A stretch of DNA of 64,000 nt from Pseudazoarcus pumilus (GTDB taxonomy: Bacteria; Pseudomonadota; Gammaproteobacteria; Burkholderiales; Rhodocyclaceae). The position numbers and the translations under genes are program-made. Location: NCBI RefSeq assembly GCF_002872475.1, contig NZ_CP025682.1:1488001-1552000 (forward strand), in the 5' to 3' direction. Under the pieces are notes generated by a model. That model was not told where the DNA came from, did not search any database, and was given only the letters and a program-made list of their open reading frames with translations. Shown here piece by piece: positions 30,856-42,841 of the stretch (position 1 is the stretch's first letter; each line of letters begins with the position of its first letter).

Positions 30856-32532
30856 ATGCTCAGACGTCTTGCGATCCGCGACTTCGTCATCGTCGATCGG
30901 CTCGAACTGGAGTTCGCGCCGGGTTTCGGCACGCTCACCGGCGAGACCGGCGCGGGCAAGTCCATCCTGGTCGATGCGCTGGGTCTGGCGCTCGGCGACC
31001 GCTCCGACGCGACGACGGTGCGCGCCGGGCGCGACAAGGCCGACATCGTGGCCGAGTTCGACCTGCCGCCGGACGGCGCGCTGGCCGCGTGGCTCGATGC
31101 CGCCGATCTCGCGGGCGAGGATGTCGTGATGCTGCGCCGCGTGGTCGATGCGGGCGGGCGCTCGCGCAGCTGGATCAACGGCGTGCCGGTGACGCTGGCG
31201 CAACTGCGCGAGGCCGGCGAGTGGCTGGCCGACATTCACGGACAGCATGCCCATCTCGCCTTGCTGCGCGCCGACGCGCAGCGCGCGCTGCTCGATGCCC
31301 AGGCCGGCGCTGGCGCGCTCGTCGCGCAGGTGGAGCGTGCGCATCGGGAATGGCAGCGCATCGCGCGGCTGCGGCTGCAGGCCGAGCACGACGCCAGCGC
31401 GTCGGAGCGCCAGCGCGAACTGCTGTCCTGGCAGATCGACGAACTTGCGCAACTGGCCTTCGAGGCCGACGAGTGGGTCGAGCTCGACGCCGAGCAGCGT
31501 CGCCTGGCGCATGCGGCGGCACTGATCACCGGCTCGGACGAGGCGTTGAGCGGACTCGTCGATGACGAGATGTCGGTCACTTCTCTGCTGGGGCGCATTC
31601 TCGTGCGCGTCGAAGCGATGCACGAACTCGACCCGGAAGTGGGCGAGGCGCGCGAGTTGCTCGCCGGCGCGGCGATCCAGATCGACGAGGCGGTGCATGC
31701 CTTGCGGCGCTACCACGAACGCCTCGATCTGGATCCCGATCGCCTCGCCGAGGTGGAGCGACGCATCGGTGCGATCAACGACGTGGCACGCAAGCATCAC
31801 GTGGCTCCGCATGATCTGCCGGAACTGCTGACACGCTGGCAGCTCGAGCGCGACGAACTCGAGGCGCGATCGGATCCGGCGCGGCTGGCCGAGCTTGAAT
31901 CTTCGGCACGGCAGGCCTGGTTCGGTGCTGCCGAGCAGCTGTCGCGCCAGCGTCGGCCAGCAGCGCAGGCGCTGTCGGAGCAGGTTACCGAAGCAATGCA
32001 GTCACTGGCGATGGCCGGAGGGCGTTTCGAGGTCGCGCTGGTGGCGCGCGAGGAGGGGGGTGCGCACGGGCTCGAGGACATCGAGTTTCGCGTTGCGGCA
32101 AGTCCCGGTCAGCCGCTGCGCCCGCTCGCCAAGGTCGCCTCGGGTGGCGAATTGTCGCGCATCGGCCTGGCCATTCAGGTCATGACGAGCCGCGATACGG
32201 CGGTACCGACGCTGATCTTCGACGAGGTCGACGTCGGCATCGGCGGCAGCGTGGCCGAACGGGTCGGGCAGTTGCTCGCCCGCCTGGGCAGCGACCGTCA
32301 GGTGTTGTGCGTGACGCATCTGCCACAGGTTGCCGCCTGCGCGGACTGGCAATGGAACATCGCCAAGCGCTCGGGCGAGGGTGAAGTGCTCAGCGCGGTG
32401 ACGCCGCTGGACGCACAGGCGCGCATCGACGAGGTGGCGCGCATGCTCGGTGGTCTGGAAATCACTGCGACGACGCGCGAGCACGCGTCGGAGATGCTTA
32501 CACGGGCGCGTGAGCGCGCCCGTGTCGATTGA
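30856..32532 (+). CDS. recN: DNA repair protein RecN
   Basis: 558 residues, an SMC-like ATPase acting in double-strand-break repair. Walker A GETGAGKS at 29-36, the coiled-coil middle (about 150-380), the ABC signature ASGGELSRIGLAI and Walker B TLIFDEVDVGIGG are visible. I see no LexA box in the 12 nt before it, so it probably depends on the nadK transcript. Confidence 0.96.
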   Translation: MLRRLAIRDFVIVDRLELEFAPGFGTLTGETGAGKSILVDALGLALGDRSDATTVRAGRDKADIVAEFDLPPDGALAAWLDAADLAGEDVVMLRRVVDAGGRSRSWINGVPVTLAQLREAGEWLADIHGQHAHLALLRADAQRALLDAQAGAGALVAQVERAHREWQRIARLRLQAEHDASASERQRELLSWQIDELAQLAFEADEWVELDAEQRRLAHAAALITGSDEALSGLVDDEMSVTSLLGRILVRVEAMHELDPEVGEARELLAGAAIQIDEAVHALRRYHERLDLDPDRLAEVERRIGAINDVARKHHVAPHDLPELLTRWQLERDELEARSDPARLAELESSARQAWFGAAEQLSRQRRPAAQALSEQVTEAMQSLAMAGGRFEVALVAREEGGAHGLEDIEFRVAASPGQPLRPLAKVASGGELSRIGLAIQVMTSRDTAVPTLIFDEVDVGIGGSVAERVGQLLARLGSDRQVLCVTHLPQVAACADWQWNIAKRSGEGEVLSAVTPLDAQARIDEVARMLGGLEITATTREHASEMLTRARERARVD

Positions 32533-32624
32533 GCGGCGTCAGGGCGCCTCGGAACCCAGGCGCGGCCGAATTGCTGCGTACGCCTTGCACTCCGAGCCCT
32601 CGCTGCGGTTCTTCACGGCGCCCT

Positions 32625-33062
32625 TCAGTCGTGCTTGCTCAGATTGGGGCAGTTCTCGCGCAGACAGTTGGCGTACAGGTAGAGCGCATGTTCCTTGACC
32701 TCGAAGCCGCGTTCCTTGGCGACGAGATCCTGGCGGCGCTCGATCTCGGCGTCGAAAAACTCCTCGACGGCGCCGCATTGCAGGCACACGAGGTGGTCGT
32801 GGTGCCCCCCCTCGTTGAGTTCGAATACGGCCTTGCCGGCCTCGAAGTAGTGGCGTTCGAGCAACCCGGCCTGCTCGAACTGGGTGAGCACGCGATAGAC
32901 CGTAGCCAAGCCGATGTCCATGTCATCGGCGATCAAGAGGCGGTAGACATCCTCGGCCGTCAGGTGGCGGTTTTCCGAATGCTGGAACAGGTCGAGAATG
33001 CGCAGTCGCGGGTAGGTTGCCTTGAGGCCGATGCTCTTGAGATTCTGTGAATTGTCAGACAT
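32625..33062 (-). CDS. fur: Ferric uptake regulator
   Basis: 145 residues. Fur represses iron acquisition genes when bound to Fe2+. The winged helix contains [26 protein letters not shown] as its recognition region, and the metal site [11 protein letters not shown] is intact, with CLRENC near the C terminus. It is convergent with recN and divergent from bamE, the typical fur-bamE arrangement. Confidence 0.97.
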   Translation of the reverse strand: MSDNSQNLKSIGLKATYPRLRILDLFQHSENRHLTAEDVYRLLIADDMDIGLATVYRVLTQFEQAGLLERHYFEAGKAVFELNEGGHHDHLVCLQCGAVEEFFDAEIERRQDLVAKERGFEVKEHALYLYANCLRENCPNLSKHD

Positions 33063-33160
33063 GGATCGTCGCCTCTCGTTGTCGGCGCCTGTCAGGGCAC
33101 CCGGGCCGGTGGGGTCCGGCTTCTGTCGTCGGCTGCCAAAGCAGCGCGGTGTGGCTGCCT

Positions 33161-33189
33161 ATGATATATTTTTTGCCCTTCAATGAGAA
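33161..33189 (-). promoter_or_regulatory. Candidate fur promoter with Fur-half-box-like sequence
   Basis: Minus strand TTCTCA (33189-33184), 17-nt spacer, TATCAT (33166-33161). The -35 overlaps CAATGAGAATTG, which resembles half of a Fur box. Autoregulation is plausible, but the second half-site is poor. Confidence 0.35.
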
Positions 33190-33273
33190 TTGCGCGCAGA
33201 CCGCCGAGCTTGCGGCGCGCGGTATTCGCCGGGCCGTGCGGGCCGGCCCCCAACGTCCGTTCAAAGGCGATCC

Positions 33274-33678
33274 ATGCGCTCGATTTCCGTTTCCGTCGCT
33301 CTCGCCGGCAGCCTGCTCGCGGGTGGCTGCTCGATCGACTCCCTGGTCAGTCCCTATCGCATCGACGTGCGCCAGGGCAATTACGTCGACCAGCAGATGG
33401 TGGCGCAACTGCGGCGCGGCATGACGCGCGAACAGGTGCGCTTCGTGCTGGGCACGCCCCTGGTCGTCGACATGTTCCGCGAGAACCGATGGGATTACGT
33501 CTATCGCCATACCGAAGGATGGAACGAGCCGCAGACGCGTCGGTTGAGCCTGTTCTTCGTCGATGACAAGCTCGACAGCGTCGAGGGCGATGTTGTGGCC
33601 GCCGGCGACGAGCCCGAGGAGTCGGCGACGCCGGCACCGCGCAGCCGTGTGATCGAGGTGCCGGGCAAGGCCCGCTGA
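33274..33678 (+). CDS. bamE: Outer membrane assembly lipoprotein BamE
   Basis: 134 residues. A signal peptide (MRSISVSVALAGSLLAGG) ends at the lipobox Cys19; Ala at the -3 position is slightly atypical. The SmpA/OmlA fold region VAQLRRGMTREQVRFVLGTPLVVD and NRWDYVYRH is clear. BamE supports BamA-BamD contact in outer membrane protein insertion. ATG 33274 is preferred because it gives the signal peptide; longer in-frame starts do not. Confidence 0.94.
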   Translation: MRSISVSVALAGSLLAGGCSIDSLVSPYRIDVRQGNYVDQQMVAQLRRGMTREQVRFVLGTPLVVDMFRENRWDYVYRHTEGWNEPQTRRLSLFFVDDKLDSVEGDVVAAGDEPEESATPAPRSRVIEVPGKAR

Positions 33679-33732
33679 ACGTCCGGAGCCCGCGCGCTCC
33701 GCCCACGAACAAGGATTCACGAGAGGTTTTCC

Positions 33733-34539
33733 ATGTCCAGACGCCGCATCGCGATCGCCGGCGCAGCCGGTCGCATGGGTCGCATGCTTGTCGAGGCGAC
33801 GCTCGCCGACGCGCAGGCAGAACTCGTCGCCGCCTTCGACCGGTCCGACTCCCCGTTCATCGGACGCGACGCCGCAGAGTTCTCCGGCACACCGTGCGGC
33901 GTGTCGATCAGCGGCGATGCGCGCGCGGCCATCGCCAGCGCCGATTGCGTGATCGACTTCACCCGCCCCGAAGGGACGCTGGCACATCTGGAGATCGCAC
34001 GCGAACTCGGACGTGCGATGGTCATTGGCACCACCGGCATGTCGGCCGAGGACAAGGCGGCGATCGCGCGCGCGGGCGAGTCGGTTCCGGTGGTGTTCGC
34101 GCCCAACATGGCGGTTGGGGTCAATGCCGTGTTCCGCCTCCTCGAGGTGGCCGCGCAGATCCTCAACGACGGCTACGACATCGAGGTCATCGAGGCGCAC
34201 CACCGCCACAAGGTCGATGCGCCCTCCGGTACGGCGCTGCGCATGGGCGAGATCGTCGCGCGCGAACTGGGGCGCGATCTGAACGAATGCGCGATCTACG
34301 GTCGGGAAGGCGTGACCGGCGAGCGCCGCCCCGAGACCATCGGCTTCTCGACGGTCCGCGGCGGTGACGTGATCGGCGATCACACCGTGCTGTTCGCCGG
34401 CATCGGCGAGCGCATCGAGATCACGCACAAGTCGGGGGGACGCATGCCGTACGCACAGGGTTCGCTGCGCGCAGCCCACTTTCTCGCGTCGCGCGCGCGC
34501 GGGCTGTTCGACATGCAGGACGTGCTCGGATTGCGGTGA
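33733..34539 (+). CDS. dapB: 4-hydroxy-tetrahydrodipicolinate reductase
   Basis: 268 residues. It reduces the dihydrodipicolinate-level intermediate in lysine and diaminopimelate synthesis. The dinucleotide loop [13 protein letters not shown], the [10 protein letters not shown] segment and the catalytic [20 protein letters not shown] are present. It sits 54 nt after bamE and just before the carA promoter. Confidence 0.97.
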   Translation: MSRRRIAIAGAAGRMGRMLVEATLADAQAELVAAFDRSDSPFIGRDAAEFSGTPCGVSISGDARAAIASADCVIDFTRPEGTLAHLEIARELGRAMVIGTTGMSAEDKAAIARAGESVPVVFAPNMAVGVNAVFRLLEVAAQILNDGYDIEVIEAHHRHKVDAPSGTALRMGEIVARELGRDLNECAIYGREGVTGERRPETIGFSTVRGGDVIGDHTVLFAGIGERIEITHKSGGRMPYAQGSLRAAHFLASRARGLFDMQDVLGLR

Positions 34540-34567
34540 TTTCGGGGCTGTGGGCGCGGCTGCGCGT

Positions 34568-34596
34568 TTGCGCGTACGCTGCCTGAACGCTATAAT
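34568..34596 (+). promoter_or_regulatory. Sigma-70 promoter for carA
   Basis: TTGCGC (34568-34573), a 17-nt spacer and a perfect TATAAT (34591-34596). The transcript would start near 34603, about 108 nt before the carA start codon. Confidence 0.65.
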
Positions 34597-34612
34597 CGCA
34601 AGAATTCGACAG

Positions 34613-34647
34613 CGGGATCGGCCGAACGCGGCTTGTCCCGTTTTTTT
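34613..34647 (+). terminator. Intrinsic terminator between carA promoter and carA
   Basis: CGGGA (34613-34617) pairs with TCCCG (34636-34640), enclosing GCCG (34621-34624) / CGGC (34629-34632) with loop AACG. Seven Ts follow at 34641-34647. It may end the dapB transcript, but because it lies downstream of the carA promoter it can also act as an attenuator. Confidence 0.7.
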
Positions 34648-34710
34648 CACGTATGGGGGCGGCATCTTCGCCTTTGTGCCGCACCCGTTACCGCTGAATC
34701 AGGAGTTCTC

Positions 34711-35868
<1,158 letters not shown>

Positions 35869-35898
35869 GGAAGATCTGGCCCCGTCGCGACCTTTTTT

Positions 35899-35924
35899 CC
35901 CTGGACCCAGTCCCCAGTCCCCAG
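35899..35924. repeat. Heptad-like CCCAGTC array between carA and carB
   Basis: CCCTGGACCCAGTCC followed by CCAGTCCCCAG: iterated CCCAGTC-type units in the 69-nt carA-carB spacer. The style is like the arrays flanking the dnaK-dnaJ hairpin. Confidence 0.5.
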
Positions 35925-35937
35925 CCGCTGAAGAACA

Positions 35938-39161
<3,224 letters not shown>

Positions 39162-39165
<4 letters not shown>

Positions 39166-39638
39166 ACAAGACCCCATTGACCGTGCGCGGCGCCGAGTTG
39201 CTGCGCGACGAACTGCATCGCATGAAGACCGTGGAACGGCCCAACGTGATCGCCGCGATCGCGGAGGCACGCTCGCACGGCGATCTGTCCGAGAACGCCG
39301 AGTATGACGCCGCCAAGGAGCGTCAGGGCTTCGTCGAGGGCCGCATCAAGGAGCTCGAGGCCAAGCTCGCCAATGCGCAGATCATCGATCCGGCCACGCT
39401 CGATGCGGATGGCCGCTGCGTGTTCGGCGCGACCGTCGAACTCGAGGAGATCGACAGCGGTGACGAAGTGACCTACCAGATCGTCGGCGACGACGAGGCC
39501 GACGTGAAGAACGGCAAGATCTCGGTGAGCTCGCCGATCGCGCGCGCGTTGATCGGCAAGTACGCCGGCGACATCGCCGACGTGCAGGCGCCGGGCGGTG
39601 TCCGTTCCTACGAAATCGTCGATGTCCGCTACGTCTGA
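39162..39638 (+). CDS. greA: Transcription elongation factor GreA
   Basis: 158 residues. It enters the RNA polymerase secondary channel and stimulates cleavage of backtracked RNA. The coiled-coil tip [15 protein letters not shown] with the acidic pair and the C-terminal [14 protein letters not shown] are canonical. It overlaps carB by 4 nt and the next gene by 17 nt. Confidence 0.97.
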
Positions 39639-40116
39639 GGGTGCCGGCGGCACCGCGCGTGGCATCCTCGCGCGTCAGGCGGCAAATCTGCTGCTGATCC
39701 TCGTGACGCTGTGGGCCGGTGCGCTGTGGACGGTGGGCTTCGTCGTCGCGCCGGCGCTCTTCGAGTTGCTGCCCGAGCGCTCGCTCGCCGGTGCCGTGGC
39801 CGGACACCTGTTTACCGGTGTGCACTGGATCGCCGTAGTGGCCGGAGGTTACGCGCTGATCTTCGCGCTGGCGCGCCACGGACGGGCGGCCTTGCGCTCG
39901 AGCGTGGTGTGGCTGGTGATCGCGATGCTGGCCATCGTCGCCATCGGCGCACTGGGCATCCAGCCCATGATCGCGGACATGCGCAGCGGCATCGCGGACG
40001 ACGCCGCCCTGCGCGAGCGCTTCGCCCTGTGGCACGGCGTTTCGAGCGCGCTGTACGCACTCACCAGCGTGCTCGCCGTGGTGCTGGTGCTGCGCGTGCG
40101 CCGATTGACGGACTGA
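39622..40116 (+). CDS. DUF4149-type inner-membrane protein
   Basis: 164 residues with four hydrophobic spans (about 20-40, 55-75, 82-102 and the C-terminal [17 protein letters not shown]). The first span contains [22 protein letters not shown], resembling DUF4149. Function is unknown. Its position after greA and before yhbY is a recurrent betaproteobacterial layout. It is convergent with yhbY, 7 nt apart. Confidence 0.8.
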   Translation: MSATSEGAGGTARGILARQAANLLLILVTLWAGALWTVGFVVAPALFELLPERSLAGAVAGHLFTGVHWIAVVAGGYALIFALARHGRAALRSSVVWLVIAMLAIVAIGALGIQPMIADMRSGIADDAALRERFALWHGVSSALYALTSVLAVVLVLRVRRLTD

Positions 40117-40123
40117 GCGGCTG

Positions 40124-40567
40124 TCAGCCCTTGCGTGGCGTGCGGCGCGTGGCCGCGCGCTTCTTCTCGGCGGCGGCCTGCATCAATGCGGTGCGGCGCG
40201 CGTTGGCGGCGAAGGCGCGGGCCGACTTGGCCACCGACGCGCGCTTGCTGCCGCGCGCCTTGGTCTCGCCGCTGCTGCTGGCTGGCGTGTCTTCGTCGCG
40301 GCGGACTCGCCAGACGACGAGGATGTTGCCGATGGACTGCACCGGCGCGGCCTCGAGCGCGTCGCAGATCTGCTGCATCAGGGCCGTGCGCTGCTCGCGC
40401 TCGACGCCCTGGGTCTTGACCTTGATCAGTTCATGGGCCTGCAGCGAGCGGTCGATCTCGGCCAGCACGGCCTCGCTCAGTCCGTTGTCGGCGACGGTGA
40501 CGACAGGCTTCAGGTGGTGTGCCGCGGCACGGAATTCGCGGCGCTGTGCCGGGGTGAGTGCGATCAT
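40124..40567 (-). CDS. yhbY: YhbY-type CRM-domain RNA-binding protein with basic tail
   Basis: 147 residues from ATG 40567 (40570 possible). Residues 1-96 are a CRS1-YhbY (CRM) RNA-binding domain: [22 protein letters not shown], then LIKVKTQG and IVLVVWR-like end (GNILVVWRV). YhbY associates with pre-50S ribosomes. The E. coli protein is about 97 residues; here about 50 extra residues rich in Lys, Arg and Ala follow. It is divergent from rlmE with a 38-nt gap. Confidence 0.9.
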   Translation of the reverse strand: MIALTPAQRREFRAAAHHLKPVVTVADNGLSEAVLAEIDRSLQAHELIKVKTQGVEREQRTALMQQICDALEAAPVQSIGNILVVWRVRRDEDTPASSSGETKARGSKRASVAKSARAFAANARRTALMQAAAEKKRAATRRTPRKG

Positions 40568-40605
40568 CATGGGTCTCAATCAGTGAAGGGCGGAATTCTA
40601 CTCCG

Positions 40606-41232
40606 ATGAAGCGCACCAGAACCAGCAAGGCCTGGATGATGGAACATGTCAACGACGCCTGGGTGCAGCGTGCCAAGGCCGAGGGCTATCGTTCGCGTGC
40701 GGCCTACAAGTTGCTCGAGATCGATGAGCGCGACCATTTGCTCAAGCCCGCTGCGCTCGTCGTCGATCTGGGCGCCGCCCCCGGTTCGTGGAGTCAGGCG
40801 GTGGCCAAGCGTGTCGGCAGCAAGGGGCGGGTGCTCGCGCTCGACCTGCTCGAGATGGAGCCGGTGGCCGGCGTCGAGTTCATTCAGGGCGACTTCCTCG
40901 AGGACGAGGTGCTCGCCGAGCTGGAGCGGCGGCTCGACGGAGCGGTGGTGGACGTCGTGCTCTCGGACATGGCGCCGAACATGTCCGGCATCGAACTGGC
41001 GGACCAGGCACGCTCCATCCATCTGGCCGAGCTCGCGCTGGATTTCTGCGAGCATCACCTCAAGCCGGGGGGCGCCTTTCTCGTCAAGGTGTTCCAGGGG
41101 CCCGGATTCATGGAGTTTCGACAGGCCGTGCAGACACGCTTCAAGGCGCTGCATTCGCGCAAGCCCAAGGCCTCGCGCGACCGCAGTCCCGAGGTCTATC
41201 TGCTCGGCACCGGTTTTCTCGGCGTCCGCTGA
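40606..41232 (+). CDS. rlmE: 23S rRNA 2'-O-ribose U2552 methyltransferase
   Basis: 208 residues. RlmE (RrmJ/FtsJ) methylates U2552 in the 50S A loop. The SAM site [13 protein letters not shown], the DMAPNMSG segment carrying the catalytic Asp, and [11 protein letters not shown] with the catalytic Lys are visible. In E. coli it is next to ftsH; here three other genes intervene before ftsH. Confidence 0.96.
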   Translation: MKRTRTSKAWMMEHVNDAWVQRAKAEGYRSRAAYKLLEIDERDHLLKPAALVVDLGAAPGSWSQAVAKRVGSKGRVLALDLLEMEPVAGVEFIQGDFLEDEVLAELERRLDGAVVDVVLSDMAPNMSGIELADQARSIHLAELALDFCEHHLKPGGAFLVKVFQGPGFMEFRQAVQTRFKALHSRKPKASRDRSPEVYLLGTGFLGVR

Positions 41233-41260
41233 GGCGGCGCCAAACATCGAAGGAGCCCCG

Positions 41261-41920
41261 ATGACGCTCGACATCGACGTCGTTTCCGATTTCGTCTGTC
41301 CGTGGTGCCGGCTGGGCCGGGCGCGGCTGGAACAGGCTGTCGCGCATTTTCTCGCCGATCGCCCCGATGTGCAGGTGCGCATCAACTGGCTGCCGTACTT
41401 TCTGAACCCGGACACGCCGCTCGCGGGCGAAGCCTATCGCCCCTTTCTCGAGAAGAAATTCGGCAGCGCGCAAGCCGTCGATGCCTTGTTCGCGCGGGTG
41501 CGCGAGGCGGCCGCGTCCGATGGCCTGCATTTCGCGTTCGAGACCATCCGCGTTCGCCCGAATACCTTGCGTGCGCACCGCCTGATCTATCGCGCGCAGT
41601 CGCGCGGAGAGACCAATGAACGCGTGCAGACACTGGTCGCCGCGGTGTTCGAGGCTTATTTCGTCGAGGGCCGTGACATCGGCGACGTGCACACTCTCGC
41701 CGACCTGGCCGCCAGCTGCGGCCAGCGGCGCGAGCGCGTCATCGACTATCTGGAGAGCGATGAGGATGCGTCGGCAGTGCGGCGCATCGCCGCTCAACTC
41801 GGACGGCAGGGGGTCGAGGGCGTGCCTTTCTTCATCTTCAACCGCAGCCTCGCGGTCTCCGGCGCACAGTCTGCGGCGGCCTTGGGAGCGGCGCTCGCGC
41901 AAGCGGCTGACGCAGCGTGA
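41261..41920 (+). CDS. DsbA-family (FrnE-like) oxidoreductase
   Basis: 219 residues with AGGAG five nt before the ATG. The thioredoxin-fold active site CPWC is at 13-16 in SDFVCPWCRLGRARLE and the cis-Pro loop is VEGVPFFIFN. There is no signal peptide, so it is cytoplasmic, like FrnE and 2-hydroxychromene-2-carboxylate isomerase relatives. The helical insertion (about 60-165) matches FrnE. The following gene overlaps it by 4 nt, so the two are cotranslated. Confidence 0.88.
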   Translation: MTLDIDVVSDFVCPWCRLGRARLEQAVAHFLADRPDVQVRINWLPYFLNPDTPLAGEAYRPFLEKKFGSAQAVDALFARVREAAASDGLHFAFETIRVRPNTLRAHRLIYRAQSRGETNERVQTLVAAVFEAYFVEGRDIGDVHTLADLAASCGQRRERVIDYLESDEDASAVRRIAAQLGRQGVEGVPFFIFNRSLAVSGAQSAAALGAALAQAADAA

Positions 41921-42744
41921 GTATTGCCCTGGATCTGCTCGCGAGTGCGCGGCGCATCGCCAGCGCGGCCGCTCCGCCGCGCGTGCGCGCGCTGCACCGG
42001 CCGCGACAGGATGCCGAGGGCAAGCGCTCGGCCTTTTGTGCGATCGAGCTCGATGGCGGCTGGCTCGGCCTGGCCTATGTCTCGCTCGACGACACGCGCT
42101 CGCGCATCGACGCGATTGCGGCGGATTCGATCATCGGCCGCGATGTCCTCGATGTCGTGGCCGGCTGTGCGAGCGAGGATGCGCTCGCACGTACGCTCGG
42201 CATCGCCGCGCTGAACGCACTGAGCGTGTGGTTCTTCGATCGGACCGGTTTCGTGCCGCCCGACGCGCAGGGCGTGCTGCCGGGCATCGCGCCGGCCGCC
42301 GGCGAACAGGTCGGCATGGTGGGCCTGTTCGAGCCGCTGGTCGATCCGGTGCTGGCCTGCGGTGCGCGTCTGACCGTCGTCGAACTCGACGCTTCGCTCG
42401 CGGGTGAACGCCACGGCTGGCGCATCACGCTCGATGCGGAGGCGCTGGGCGAGTGCGACGCGGTGATCTGCACCAGCACCACGTTGCTCAACGACACGCT
42501 CGAGGGCGTGCTGGCGCGCTGTGCGCGGGCGCGCGAATTCGCGCTCATCGGCCCGGGCGCGGGCTGCGTGCCCGATGCGCTGTTCGCGCGCGGGGTCACG
42601 CGTATCGCGGGCAGTCGCGTCATCGATGCGCCGGCGCTAATCGACGCCTTGTCGAGCGGGCTCTCGTGGGGACGCTACGCGCGCAAGTTCGATCTGGCGC
42701 GCGCCGAGTATCCGGGGCTGGACGCATTGCTCGCGCGCCTGTAG
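41917..42744 (+). CDS. DUF4213/DUF364-like protein (putative metal-chelation family)
   Basis: 275 residues from GTG 41917, in a GTGA overlap with the oxidoreductase stop. The N-terminal part (about 1-100) and a C-terminal Rossmann-like part (KVGMVGLFEP-like here as QVGMVGLFEPLV, then CDAVICTSTTLLNDTLEGVL and EFALIGPGAGCVPDALFARGV) resemble DUF4213-DUF364 proteins annotated as putative heavy-metal chelators. Chemistry and ligand are unknown. The TAG stop lies inside the first REP unit. No molybdenum, nickel or siroheme genes are adjacent to suggest a substrate. Confidence 0.75.
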   Translation: MSIALDLLASARRIASAAAPPRVRALHRPRQDAEGKRSAFCAIELDGGWLGLAYVSLDDTRSRIDAIAADSIIGRDVLDVVAGCASEDALARTLGIAALNALSVWFFDRTGFVPPDAQGVLPGIAPAAGEQVGMVGLFEPLVDPVLACGARLTVVELDASLAGERHGWRITLDAEALGECDAVICTSTTLLNDTLEGVLARCARAREFALIGPGAGCVPDALFARGVTRIAGSRVIDAPALIDALSSGLSWGRYARKFDLARAEYPGLDALLARL

Positions 42745-42774
42745 GTCGCGTCGAGCCGCAGGCGAGTGCGACGC
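42741..42774 (+). repeat. REP-like element, left unit
   Basis: Starts GTAGGTCGCG and ends GTGCGACGC, with internal GTCGC/GCGAC dyad symmetry. It begins at the stop codon of the DUF364-like gene and is the inverted partner of 42795-42827. Confidence 0.75.
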
Positions 42775-42794
42775 CCCCGCCGACGAGTGTCGCC

Positions 42795-42827
42795 GCGTCG
42801 GCCCTCGCTGCGCTCGCCCCGACCTAC
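42795..42827 (-). repeat. REP-like element, right unit (inverted)
   Basis: Read on the minus strand it starts GTAGGTCGGGGCGAGCGCAG and ends GCCGACGC, with internal GTCGG/CCGAC symmetry. It matches the left unit in the opposite orientation across a 20-nt spacer, forming a BIME-type pair between convergent genes. Confidence 0.78.
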
Positions 42828-42841
42828 CCATCCGGTCCGGA

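Noticed and set aside
32533-32624. GC-rich recN-fur spacer as a possible REP copy.
   Set aside because: It contains CCTCGCTGCGG but lacks the GTAGGTCG ends and palindromic symmetry of the REP pair at 42741-42827.
33181-33199. Full Fur box in the fur-bamE gap.
   Set aside because: Only one half (CAATGAGAATTG) resembles the consensus; the other half does not match, so it is mentioned only as a weak candidate.
34633-34710. N-terminal extension of CarA.
   Set aside because: It would begin inside the terminator stem; GTG 34711 has AGGAG at correct spacing and fits the family length.
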